A stretch of DNA of 64,000 bases from Gelatoporia subvermispora B (lineage: Eukaryota > Basidiomycota > Agaricomycetes > Polyporales > Gelatoporiaceae): contig KB445813.1 of assembly GCA_000320605.2 (NCBI GenBank), forward strand, positions 66,836-130,835, in the 5' to 3' direction. The translations under genes and the position numbers were made by a program. The stretch's first letter is position 1. The number at the start of each line of letters is the position of its first letter. Positions 50,366 to 61,259 of this stretch are shown piece by piece. The notes beneath the pieces are model-generated. The model did not search any database. It had not been told where the DNA came from and saw only the letters and a list, made by a program, of their open reading frames with translations.

Positions 50366-52354
50366 ATGAGGATGTCATCGTATGAGCTCCCAGATCAAGA
50401 ACTGCTTTCCTCTGCTGAGGATCTTCTCCGCAATTGTGAAGGCCTCGAACAACATTTACCCCTCATGAGGTCAGTTTTCCTCTATCGACCCTCTGCATTC
50501 TAAGACTAAATATATCTCGGTGATTAGTACTGATAATGTGAGACCAAGTGATTTATAAAGCAGTAGACAATATTGACCACGACAATAGCTCCGAAGCATT
50601 GAAGGGGCACTATCTAGATGTCGTGCTCGGGTACGCGCAGCGCTTGGTCGGGAACACACTCAGATTCTACGTGCGTTCATCCAGCAACAAGCTCCCAGTG
50701 AGAGGTATGTGAACTAGTTGGCATCAATAGACTAGAGCTCAAATATACACCTCGTAGCATCCGTGTTGTGAGTATCAGCATTAGGTTCCGACTTCCGTCA
50801 TATCAGATTTATCAAGACAACTCGCCAGTTGCTGCAGGTCGACAGATCTTTCACTGTGCTCCTGCTACTGGTGCGACCGGCACTGAACGCTACACTTCTC
50901 ATATGTCAACTGCCGCCGGAGATTCTCGGCTCCATCTTCCGCTACGTTCCAGGAGAGCTCGAAGACATGGAAGACACATGCTGGGAATCGTCTGTTCTGG
51001 ATTGTACGGACATTCTTCCGATCGCGGCTGTCTGCCGTTACTGGCGGACTGTTGCCGTCAACGACGGATATTTGTGGGCCAATCTTGGTCCTCGCTCCCC
51101 AGTTGAACTTTCCCTACAGCGCGCGCGCAATGTACCCCTCCGCATCCATTTACCCCCTGGTAACGACTCCCGAAGGGACAGTCTACTTTCAAGTGGCCGT
51201 AGTATTGAGGAGCTCCATCTTGCATGCCGAGGCATGGATCCCAAGATATTGGAGACTTGCTCAGGAGCTCGGCTACGCGTACTTACCCTTCTGGGCCTGC
51301 CGGATTTGCATAATATGTGCATATTTCAGGACGACACACCTCGTTTGCAGGATCTGGCGTTGATCTGTTCCACTATTCCTGCGAACTCTTTCGCGAACCT
51401 CGTACGTCTTTGCATCTCCGAAAGCCAAATTATGCTTTCGAAAGTGCTCTCTTTGCTTTCATCGTCTCCAACCATCAGCGATGTCTCAATTCAGTCCAGT
51501 CACATTGTCTGCGATGGGGAGTGGACGTCGGAGGTAGCTCTCATGAGTTTACGCACGTTCCATCTTGATCAGAATATGTCGGGAGAAATGAAGGTATGGA
51601 GCAAATGGAGATGGAAGCCACAGCAACTGTGCTCTCGAGTATCTCATTCAATGACTCTGTTATCTTCGACCTGACCCTCGACAATTTCGTTCTCCCAACC
51701 CTTCACGCCAACACCATCCTGAAAAAGCTCGCGTTCTGGCAATGGGAGGTCTCTCAGGAAGTTCGGGTTGTTGCCGTTGGTCCTTCGTCCACTATCCTTT
51801 GTCAGAATGACGGCAGATCCTCCGATATCTCCCCAGTATGGTTCTCCGAGATCGCTGGGAAGCTGCTGCACCGCGGAATAGAGGAGCTCTGGATCGAAAG
51901 TTGCGATGATCCGACCCGTGCTGGTATTCGCACTGTCCTACATTCCCTATCAAATCTCACCACTCTCGTCGACTGGATTGCACATACTAGATGTATCCTG
52001 GACGCCTTCGATGACACCGACGACGGCAACTTGATGTGTCCCAAGCTCACGACACTTCGGCTTCTCAAGTCCAAGGTGTCGTCCAATTCCCTGGAGCGTG
52101 TCTTGAAATTTTTGGATACGCGGACAAAGCTTGGCCATCCAGTAGAGCATGTGATCATCGAGTCGAGCTGCGAGGTCTCTGGACTCGAGTCTCTACGAAT
52201 TGGTTTTAGTAATGTTGTATTCCGAACGGTGGATCATCCTGACGAGTTACCGAACATGGAGCTCCCGGAGATTTGCGTTTCTCCAGTGCACAATCATTGG
52301 GTCGAGTGGGACTACGTGTATGAAGACCGAGGTTATAAACCACTGTCCGATTGA
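50366..52354 (+). CDS. F-box protein with LRR-like C-terminal region
   Basis: Likely substrate receptor of an SCF ubiquitin ligase. A short first exon (50366-50469, MRMSSYELPDQELLSSAEDL) is followed by small exons whose joins are unsure, one reading HYLDVVLGYAQRLVGNTLRF. The main exon has the F-box core LPPEILGSIFRYVPGE, then ILPIAAVCRYWRTVAVND and LWANLG, the classic arrangement in Agaricomycete F-box proteins. Irregular leucine-rich segments follow (SIEELHLACRG, LRVLTLLGLPDLHN, PRLQDLALIC). Near 51570-51670 the reading frame shifts from the 50829 frame to the 51596 frame with no good canonical intron to explain it. Either a very short or non-canonical intron or a frameshift is present. The second part ends at 52354. 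The family is greatly expanded in Agaricomycetes; its substrate is unknown. Confidence 0.75.
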
Positions 52355-52399
52355 ATCCCCGGTCTGTACTGTACTCGTTTTGCTCGCTTCTGATTCAAT

Positions 52400-53236
52400 T
52401 CGATAAGATGTAGATCCTCGGTCTCTGTATAACATACGATTCGACGTTCGACCCAATTACTGTCTGATAGTCTAGAAAACAACCCAGGATGTTATGTCTA
52501 TCGCGCGGGCCTACGGTTGTGAGTGAGCCAACAATGATCAGCAGCCCACATGTGCTTGCGACGAATCAGCATGGACTTGTGTGGTCTAGTAGTCGACAGT
52601 ACTAAAGCGGGTATGCTAAAGGCTTCATCCCGAAGCACTCATGAACTTACCAAGTGAAAAAAAGAGAATCAGACGAGAACGACTCTAAGTGAGAGGCGCC
52701 TCAGCTAACGAGTCCTACCGGCGCACGCTGTCGCCTTGATGGACTTCTGGTTGAGCTCTAGGAATGGCTGCATGACAAACCTCACGATCATTCTCATCGT
52801 CTCATCAACGTGAGAAACGACAAAAGTTTTCGCAAGCTGTGGACAGAGCGGAAAGCTTTTGTTGCAGCAGATTCTGAGGCAGAGCGCCGTGGCTGGCGCC
52901 TGGACAACGAGCCATACCGTCTCAGCTCGGAATGGGTGTCCAGGGCGTTGGCGCAACGACTTCCAATATGGCAGCGCCCTTGTATTCTGATGGCTGCGGA
53001 TGGAATGCTGCCATGCGAAGCTCGGACAAAAAGACGGAAGAAGTGCTCGGCATGATGCACTGGGTGCGAAATCACCGTATTTGTGCATGCTTGCCTCCCA
53101 TCCCGTCTGAGTAATAAGATGGCGTCAGGTTGTCCACACTGAGATTTCCCACACTCCCCACTTGGTTCGCTCTCCCTAGCAGCGTTCGCCGCGGTGCCCC
53201 CAGTGTCCTCCCCATCCAACTCAGTGCTCTTTTATC
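52400..53236. repeat. Upstream half of a 2.4-kb tandem duplication
   Basis: 52.71-53.23 kb matches 55.15-55.67 kb. Conceptual minus-strand translations share LCPxLA...SHVD and SCRAL.PSFCP words, and the last 200 bases before the two start codons are clearly alike (GTGCTCGGCATGATGC in both). No gene of its own; probably duplicated promoter DNA. Confidence 0.7.
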
Positions 53237-54320
53237 ATGTCCTACGGCGCTGGTACAGCGTCGTCACCTGCTCTACCACCTCTGAACACTGGGTTCTCCG
53301 TAGCGTCCACATACACGCCGAGGCCCATCATTTCGCCCGCGGAAGCGAGTGCCTCACTATCTCCAACTAGTCCTCGATCTTTCCAGTCTGGTAGTTCGAC
53401 TGGGCCGCTTCCCCCACCTCGACAACCAGCCTCTGCTACGCGGACCGGTCGGGAACTCACATCTGTTGCTTCTGTCTTTGTCAACGCGATGACTTTCTAC
53501 GGCCAAGGACACGCTGAGCTCAGTGGGTCACCAGTGCCAAGCGAGCACAGCAACTCATCCGACTCCGGGGATATCAACGAGGAAGAATCTCAAGGCGGTG
53601 TGTATCAGTCTTATACATTTGATTGACCGACCATTCTGATGTCGCTCGCGGCTGTTATGTCAGACGTCGGAAGCAATCAATCATCATCGTACCATACCTT
53701 TGGCGCGAACACGCCAGTTAACGATCTGCGGAGGCAGGTGTTCGGAAAGTTCAACCAGCTAGAGAACGGAATCTTGGATGGTTTCGCCGCTGTCGACCGG
53801 AGGTTCGACAAGATGGAAAAGACAACGAACGAGAGATTCGACAAGATGGAGAAGACAACGAACGAGAGATTCAACGAAGTGGACCAGAAGATAGAAGCGC
53901 TTAAGGTCGAGATTGAGGCCATGATCCATGATCAGATACAGCAGCTGCTGAAACAGCTTACGCCGATGTTGCGTCAGCCTCCTGAGCTTCCCGAACCTCA
54001 CGCAAACAGTGATGTCGACCAGACACCACTCTCTCCTCTCTCACCAATGACCGCTTCCTCCGTTCCTACTTCCCCGACTATTCCGGATGTCGGCGACCAG
54101 CAGGTCATCGACCGGTCCTTCCTCAATGCTGTTGAGGCCGTTGAGTCCCACATGCAGGCTGCGGCGACTGAGCAGCAACAAGCTAGGTCCGCCATGAAGA
54201 CGATCAGGCACAAGTTGTCCACAATGGTGGGAGCTTCCATCCTTCCGTCTATCAATTCAAACTCGTACTGATTTATTTTCGCAGACTATCCGCAAGAAGA
54301 AGGGCACCGCCAACAACTGA
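53237..54320 (+). CDS. Coiled-coil protein of unknown function, tandem paralogue 1
   Basis: Three exons: 53237-53597, 53664-54226 and 54285-54320, 319 residues. Residues 1-120 are Ser/Pro/Thr-rich and probably disordered (start MSYGAGTASSPALPP). After the first intron comes a short conserved motif, NTPVNDLRRQVFGKFNQLEN, leading into a coiled coil with near-identical heptad blocks (KMEKTTNERFD twice) to about residue 225. A Pro-rich linker and a second conserved helix (FLNAVEAVESHMQAAATEQQ) follow. The last exon is 12 codons including the stop and encodes a basic tail, TIRKKKGTANN. No signal peptide or membrane helix. I do not recognise the family. The paralogue at 55.7 kb shares every element and all intron positions. 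Confidence 0.8.
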
Positions 54321-54329
54321 CCCATCGTG

Positions 54330-55150
54330 ACCTCTTGTCCTCGTAGTTTCTCGATCCTTCGTTAGGCATACCTTACCCGCTTGCTCGCTTTCACGTACCA
54401 CTTTCGTTCTTGACTTGCTTTCATCATTGTCGCCGGCGTCACGCATATGTTCATAGTATTCATGGGCGAACCTACCGCAGATGTATTTGTACGACATTTG
54501 CTTATTGGATACAATATTACCTCCGAGGGTGCGGTCTGGTCTTGAGCTCCGAGCTCGGTGTATGCGGCCGTCGAACGAGTGCGTCAGAGACGTGATCGTC
54601 CTCGATCGCAGTCGATCGGCGTGTGCGGCTAGGAAGCGGTGAGGCGGCATGAGGGTCATTGGCATATGCTGCTTACACTAGTTGGAAGCAAACAACAACT
54701 GCTGTGTGAAATCAGTGTCATTAATGTGTTCGAGTTTGGTGCAGGACAATTCTGCGCTGCTACTATAATAAGGAACTCTCGCAGTTCAGAACATATACCC
54801 ATTACAAATACGATACCTCGGATGTATACATGAGCCCCGGGGCGAATATATGCTTTCAAGCTCCCCGACGCGCAGTAGAAAGACCACGTGACGCAAGGAC
54901 CTCCAGATTGCATGCAGATCTTGAGATCAGAGATAATTTGTCGAGTAGAAGGATCGCTTAATTGTTTCTCAAATCATACTACGGTGAGTGTAGCTGGGGG
55001 GATGGAGAGCGAATTGGTTTTTTTTTTGCAAGACTATCGGTTCCATGGGGAAACGTTACCCGACATGGATGATCAATATGCATGCTGGGTCGCAATCTGG
55101 CCGCGTTCAGAAGAGGGGGTTGGCTGGAGCGCAGGTACTGCGCTGTGGTT
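54330..55150. other. Spacer between the tandem paralogues
   Basis: No coding signal. A poly(T) run lies at about 55018-55028. Confidence 0.45.
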
Positions 55151-55676
55151 ATCGTGAGATTCGCCTTCTGATGAGCGAGTATGAATGAGGAATATTCTCC
55201 ATGGGCTCAGGACAACTTCGGCATTTGTCTGAAGCGCTATCGCACACATCAACGTGCGAGCACAAGACCGAATTCGCGAGATGTGGACAGAGCGGATGGT
55301 CTCCGCATGTCATATTTTGATGCCAACTACGGTATGTATCAGGAAGACGAGTCATCCTGTCTCAATTTGGACCTAGGCGTCCAGTCTGTCGATGCGGCCC
55401 ATTCTAGTGTGGTAGTGACCTTGTACTTTTCCGACCGCGGGTAAAATATTGCGATGAGAAGGTTCGGACAAAAGGACGGAGAAAGTGCTCGGCATGATGC
55501 GCCGAAATCGAAGCCACAGTATTTGCGCAGGCTTGACGCCCATCCTCTGCGAGTGATAAGAAGGCGTCTGTCCATACCAACTCTCCCACACTCCCCCGTT
55601 GGTCGCTCACCCCAGTCGAGCATCGCTTGCGGTAACACTCATTCCTCTCTGTAGTTTCGAAAGGCCGTCGCTCCCC

Positions 55677-56817
55677 ATGTCACACAGCGCGGGTACCTCG
55701 TCTTCGTCTTCCAGACCTGCTCTAAACACCACATCGGTATATCCTTACCACAGTCCACACAGCCCTCATAGCCCTCAGACCCCAAGGTCTCCCCAGCCAT
55801 CTGGTATCCCCCCTGTTCCTCGTCGTCAGACGACCTCCGTGCAGACCTCCCCGGAAAGCACCATATCGGCTGCAGGCGCGTTCCGCGAGTCTATGGCGGC
55901 TTCGTACCGTTCCCTCGAGCGTCCTCTCACGCAAGGATCAAGCGCTTCCTCGCGATCTTCTAGTATTCAGTCTGACGATATGATCGATGTGCCTCGTCAC
56001 TATGAGGGACAGACGCAAGGCAATTCTGAGCCACTCCTGTGATTAATGGATCCATACTAATGTTGTGATGCACAGGCTCTGGCATCGGACGCATGCCGTC
56101 ACTTCAGACTCTCGGCGACGATAGTCCTGTCGGGGTGCTACGCAATCAAGTCTTCGAGAAGTTTCGCCAGCTGCAGGGTGGAGTAGAGGCTGGCTTTTCG
56201 GCTGTGGACAAGAGATTCGAAGTCGTGAACCAACAATTCGGAGTCGTCAACGAGAGGTTCGACGAGATAGACCGCAGGTTCAACACCATGGATCACAAGA
56301 TTGACAACATGAAAACAGACCTGGAGAAGAGCCTCAACATGACTATCGACAAGAAGATGGAGGCCGTCACAGTACAACTTCAATCGCTCATCATTCAACA
56401 GATGCAGATACTGCAGCAAAATCTGATAGAGCAACTAAAGCAGAACGCTCAGCTTACTCAGATCCAACCCGTGGTGTTCGAGCCCCCTGCACTCCCTCGG
56501 AGCCGCATTAGCGGAGATAGCGGCGAGATACGCTTCGCGCGCCCTACACGGGAGGAGTCTCCCACCGGTCCGCCTGCTCGTCCTCATCAGGACGTCACCG
56601 CCCAGCCTACGCATGATCCAGCGTTTCTCGAAGCTGTGGAAGCCGCAGACGAGCATATGCAAGCCGTGCAAGCAGAGGCGAGCAGCGCTAGGTCCATCAT
56701 CCGTGGCCTTAGGCACACGTTTTCCACCAAGGTCGGTCTTCTCATCCATCGCGCCGTTCTCCCGTTAACCATGCTTCGTAGAACCTCCGCAAGAAGAAGA
56801 GCACCACCAATCAGTGA
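55677..56817 (+). CDS. Coiled-coil protein of unknown function, tandem paralogue 2
   Basis: Three exons: 55677-56019, 56076-56731 and 56782-56817, 344 residues. It has a Ser/Pro-rich start (MSHSAGTSSSSSRPALN), then DSPVGVLRNQVFEKFRQLQG, a longer coiled coil (repeats of VVNxxFxxVNERFDE type, then a Gln-rich helix with IIQQMQILQQNLIEQL), a Pro-rich linker, FLEAVEAADEHMQAVQAEAS, and a basic final exon NLRKKKSTTNQ. It is diverged from paralogue 1 except at the two conserved helices and the tail. Intron 1 appears to use a GC donor (AAG then GCAATT at 56020) with a good TACTAAT branch site and an AG acceptor at 56074-56075; no GT donor restores the frame. Function unknown; oligomerisation through the coiled coil is inferred. 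Confidence 0.78.
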
Positions 56818-56819
56818 TC

Positions 56820-57570
56820 ACTTTCGTCTACCGGCTTTCATCTCGGTCTGTGATCTCTGACGCAGCATACCCTCATTCTCTCGCACATCACCTTCGTTCT
56901 CGATTTACTCCCGTGGGTGTCACCGACGGTCTTCGGCTCTGCATATCTGTTCGTATCATGAATTCTGAAGCGCATTGGATTGTATCTGTACCCCTGTACC
57001 CGAGTACAACAATATGAATACTAGTTGCTGTGCCACATGCTCTGCCGTGCGCGGTGAGACCATTGATGAGTATCGCGTTTGGCTACCGTGAGACATTCAT
57101 CGCCACTGAACTCACCACGTAGCTGCTCTTGCGATCTGCCTAAGTTTGTAGACCAGCTGTGCAACGTGGCCCAGAGTCTCCATAGTGCAGAAGTCGCGCA
57201 GATGTAGTACGATAGTCTAGTCGAGATCACCTCTGTGCTTGTTGAGGTTCATTTCTTCAGCTTGCGCATACGGTCAATGACATCTCGCTGTCATCCAGCC
57301 TATCGCGGCCGGGAACTGTCATGACAGCTGAGCACAATCATGAGGTTGTGTCGATCGCAATTCATTCGACACGTCAACGAGTACCTTCGGCGCACGGATC
57401 GTCGCTGTCAGCCACTATGCGCCCACGATCAGGCGATCCAGCGTGCCTGGACAATCCAAAGCGGTTACCATGCAGTTCATATTACGTACGAAGGCGAGGT
57501 CAAACGAATACAGTTCACACGGGACCTACTAGTAACTAATGACACTGGATCGTTTAAGGTCTGTCCATAC
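56820..57570. other. Intergenic
   Basis: 3' flanks of paralogue 2 and, on the other strand, of CPA1. No additional gene was recognised. Confidence 0.45.
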
Positions 57571-57576
57571 GCATCC

Positions 57577-59016
57577 TCAAGCAGCCACCGCAACGCGCTG
57601 CGGCATCTCCTGTGTCAGCTGAGGCATGACCTGTGCAGCACCCATAGGGTCCGTCTTGGGCAAACCAAGCTGCAGCCTGTGGGCACGGCATTCGGCGAGG
57701 AAGTCCGTGAACATCTGCAACCCAGTACGTCAGATCCGACCTACAATCACATCATATCAGATAGTACAACATACCTCAATGGTATCAAGCGGGCCGCCCG
57801 CGCTCTCGGGGTGGAACTGCACACCCCACACCTTCCTGCCTGAGTCCGCCGTCGACTTGATGCCCTCCACACTCGAGTCATTGCAGTTAATGAAGAACGG
57901 CTCCCAGCCCTGCGGGAACGGGTCCTGGAGGCGGAGCGCGTATTGGTGGTTCTGGCTCGTGACATAGACGCGACCCGCCCTGATCGAGCCCGACGACGCG
58001 AGCGCGAGCACGGGCTGATTGTGCCCACGGTTGCCGAACGTCATCCGGTACGCGTCCAGACCCGCCGCCATGCCGATCACCTGGTGCCCCATGCAGATGC
58101 CGAACACAGGCTTGTCCCACTCTGAAATGGTGCGGCGCAGGTGTAGCGCGGCAGTCATGCAGTGGTTCGGGTCACCGGGGCCGTTCGAGAGGAACAGGCC
58201 ATCGAACTGGTCCCGCACGGTGTTGAAGTCGAAGTCCCATGGGAGCACGGTCACGGAGGCGCCACGGCGCACAAGGGCGCGGAGAATGTTCGCCTTAGCA
58301 CCGAAGTCGAGGACAGCAATGCGGACGTCGCCAGTAGGGTTGAGCTCGTAGGGCTCCTTGGTCGAGACCTGGTCGACAAGGTTCTCAGTGGTTGGGTCCC
58401 AGTAATCTGACGTAGCGGGTGCGGAGAGAGCTGCGTCGGGGCCAATGGCGAGGCGACCAAGGGTAGTGCCCTGGTCACGGAGAAGTCGAGTAATAGCACG
58501 AGTGTCGACACCAGTGATACCCGGGACGCCGTGGCGCTGGCACCAGGAAGCGAGGGATTCGACGGCTTGGTAGTGAGAGAACTTCTCAGCAACATCCGCA
58601 ACGACAACAGCTGTGCATTGGATGCGAGAAGACTCAAGAATGACGCCGACATCCTTGTCATCACAAGGAGCGGAGTTGGAAGGCACGCCGTAGTTGCCGA
58701 TGAGGGGTGTCGTGAAGACGAGGATCTGACCCCGATAAGACGGATCGGTCATCGATTCGGTATCTATGTGTACCGTCAGTCATGGGAGTCATACATGGTG
58801 ACGATGATCGCACGTACATGACGTGATGGATGTGGAGAAGACCGTCTCCCCATAGATGCTGTGAGGGGCACCAAACGAACGACCAGAGAACGACTGGCCG
58901 GTCTTCAAGTGCAGAACAGCGGGAATAGACGACCCAGGGATCGAGCTAGCATGGGTTGCGAACCCCCGGTAGAGACGAGGGGATCGGAATAAGTTACGAG
59001 TGAGCATTCCAGACAT
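57577..59016 (-). CDS. CPA1: Carbamoyl-phosphate synthase, arginine-specific small (glutaminase) subunit
   Basis: Releases ammonia from glutamine for the large subunit, making carbamoyl phosphate for arginine synthesis. Exons 59016-58818, 58763-57775 and 57714-57577, with 54- and 60-nt introns, give 441 residues, a normal length. The N-terminus (MSGMLTRNLFRSPRLYRG) is basic and hydroxylated without acidic residues, typical of a mitochondrial presequence. The small-subunit domain has TESMTDPSYRGQILVFT and GITGVDTRAITRLLRD. The class I glutaminase has LSNGPGDPNHC, the nucleophile Cys in FGICMGHQVIG and the catalytic His-Glu in GVQFHPESAGGP. The last exon begins MFTDFLAECR. An attenuator uORF sits 13 nt upstream. 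The gene is divergent from the BSD-domain gene. Confidence 0.97.
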
Positions 59017-59029
59017 GTTGGCTTCGGCT

Positions 59030-59150
59030 TTAATGACTGAGTAGAGAGAAAACGAGGTCGCTGAGGTAGCTACAAAATCGTCAATAGGTGCTTCAGGTAA
59101 TCTTACGAAAAGAGCACGTACTCGTCGCGAGTGTTCTGCGTGAAAATCAT
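59030..59150 (-). promoter_or_regulatory. Arginine attenuator peptide uORF, split by an intron
   Basis: ATG at 59150-59148; donor GTACGT at 59121; acceptor TTTTGTAG ending at 59070 (52-nt intron); stop TAA at 59032-59030. The spliced peptide has 22 residues, starts MIFTQ and ends RDDYLSDLVFSLLSH. The DYLSD core, its position a fixed distance from the C-terminus, and the hydrophobic residues after it match the fungal arginine attenuator peptide known upstream of CPA1/arg-2, which stalls ribosomes when arginine is plentiful. The core Asp-Tyr is created only by splicing (GA joined to C). Unspliced RNA would instead give a 15-codon frame. The start context is weak (pyrimidine at -3), allowing leaky scanning; the CPA1 ATG has A at -3. 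Confidence 0.85.
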
Positions 59151-59548
59151 GTACGAGCGAAGTCGCTCAGGCTGTGGGGGGTGTGGGTTGAGAGGTGAGG
59201 GAAACGAGTCAGAGAAAATTGCCGGATGCTTGTACGTCAACGGGCACGCGACTGATTACGCCACCGTCACGTGCCGCATTTTAGTCTCCGATAAGCCGCG
59301 TCCAGTTCCGACTCAATGCACTTTCTAGTCCTTTCTGGCCTCACTAGAGGGCAGCTGTAGTGTTCTCGTGCGATGCTAGAGTCCGCTTGAAAGGCTGCTG
59401 TAGTACCTTTAGATTGAGGGTTAGGACACGACTAGATCTGGCTCCATGAGTCCACCTCCGGTGTTCTAACGGTGTCTATGTACCCTTTATGGCTGCCGCC
59501 TGGTTACGCAGGTCCGCCGCAGTCACCGGGTGCCCATGAGCCTTTACC
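59151..59548. promoter_or_regulatory. Shared divergent promoter of CPA1 and the BSD-domain gene
   Basis: About 400 bp separate the CPA1 uORF start from the ATG at 59549. No TATA box is obvious on either side, and no individual operator can be named. Confidence 0.5.
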
Positions 59549-61256
59549 ATGAATTTCTTCGATAACTATGATCTTGCCGGCTCGTCAACCCCTCCATCAA
59601 CCGAGCAAACCGAGCCGAGTCTCGAGCAAGAGGTTCAGCAGGTCGTTGGCCAACTGAGCCGCTTCTGGGGCGGCTTTAGGAAGCAGGTTTGTCCCCCTCT
59701 CTGGTATGCCCCAGGCGCCTCTCAGAACTCCTCCATCAGAGCCAGAGTGCGTTACAAGCGGCGCGCAAGGACCTTGGCGATGTCGTCTCTCAGGCGCAGA
59801 AGGAGTTGAGCAAGCTTGCGGCGGAAACTGCGGCGGCGACAGAGGGCAGCTCCGCAGCAGCGACAGATGGTCCCACCAATGAAGAGGCCACGGCACAGAG
59901 CCCATCGGCGGAGGAGCCCATCACTGACCCTTCGATCTCGCGAGCTTCAGACGATGCGGAGACCACACCACCTGCGACATCACCCACATCTCCCGCTACC
60001 GAGCCTACCCCCGCACAAGCGCAGCAGGCCCACTCACTACTCGCCCGCCTGCAAGCCTCCCTCCCTCCCAATCTCGTCTCCACCGTCCAGCAGCAAGTCT
60101 CGAGTGTCCAGCAGCAGCTCCCGCACGCGCGCGGCGCGAGCATCTCCACGCTCGACTTTGCGCAGCTGCGGAACACGATTGCGGCCGAGCTCGCGAAGGT
60201 GCAAGATGCAACCGGCGACGTCGTGCAACGTTCCGAGGGGCTCCTACGCGAGGCGGGCGAGTTCCTCCGTGAGGCTGTTAAGGTCGTCCCACCCGAGGAG
60301 GGCGCGGGAGACACGCTCGGCGGCGTTGTGTGGGATGGCTCGGACGTGTGGGCGCTGTCAACTGCCACCGCCATCGGGGCAGCTGCGAGTGGGAAAGGCA
60401 AAGAACGAGAAGGGCGCACGACACCAAGCTCGGGATCTGGTTCGGGACGTCCGTCGATGGACATACGCGCGGCGACCCGGGCGGAAGCGCTGCTGAAGCA
60501 GCTGCGGTACGATCCTGAGGTGATCAAGGCAGATCCGGAGGCGGATGAGCGTGCGCAGACACTCTATGCGACGTGGGTAGAGGAGAAGGTGAATTCTATG
60601 GAGGAGGGTATCAACAGCGAAGCTTGGCTTGCGGAGAGGGAGAGAGCCCTAGACGGCCAGGACGGATCTGCTCTACTCGCGACGCTGGAGACGCTCGGTA
60701 CGTCCATCATTCTCTCCCTTGAGGTTCATTGCACCCATCGTCAATGTTCCATTGACAGTACCAGTGGTGATACCCGTCGAAGTATTCTGGACGCGTTACT
60801 TCTTCCGCGTGTACCAGGTTGAGCAGGAGGAAGAACGTCGTAAGGCACTACTCCAGGGTATGTACCAACTCCTATCACTTCTTCAGGTCCTCACATTACT
60901 CATGTGGTACAGGTACGATTGATACGGAAGAGGACTTCAGCTGGGAAGACGACGAGGAAGAAGTTCACCAAGCGCCAAAGGGCAACGCAGCTCAGGGAGC
61001 GTCGTCGACGTCCCCCTCTGATGCCGTCGAAGCACCCTCTGTGATCGCCAGTCTCGCCGTTCCGCCATCTCGTTCGCATACGTCGACACCAGGAACTCAG
61101 AGCCCGAGACAGAGCAGCGAGGACAGCTACGATGTCGTCTCAGGACAGGTCAGCATGGGACCCGCGAGCCCGAAGGAAAGCAAGGAAGGCGACAAGAGCG
61201 GGACCCCGAAGGGTAAGGCAGAGGAAGATGATGATGCGGATAGCGATTGGGAGTGA
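59549..61256 (+). CDS. BSD-domain protein, Dos2-like
   Basis: Exons 59549-59686, 59740-60697, 60759-60857 and 60913-61256. The N-terminus MNFFDNYDLAGSS leads to FWGGFRKQSQSALQAARKDL, an amphipathic helical start typical of BSD-containing Dos2/synapse-associated-like proteins. A long helical, Ala/Glu-rich middle follows. The BSD domain (about residues 270-370) has SMDIRAATRAEALLKQLRYD, DPEADERAQTLYATWVEEKV, then, over the 60698-60758 intron, VPVEVFWTRYFFRVYQVEQE with the diagnostic FWxRYFFR. The following exon gives DFSWEDDEEE, the conserved acidic tail motif, and a Ser/Pro-rich end. The exact role of this family is poorly known; yeast Dos2 has been linked to ubiquitin-related processes. All junctions keep frame. 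Confidence 0.88.
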
Positions 61257-61259
61257 GCA

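Noticed and set aside
57943..58664. Plus- and minus-strand frames overlapping CPA1
   Set aside because: They are out-of-frame readings of the CPA1 main exon.
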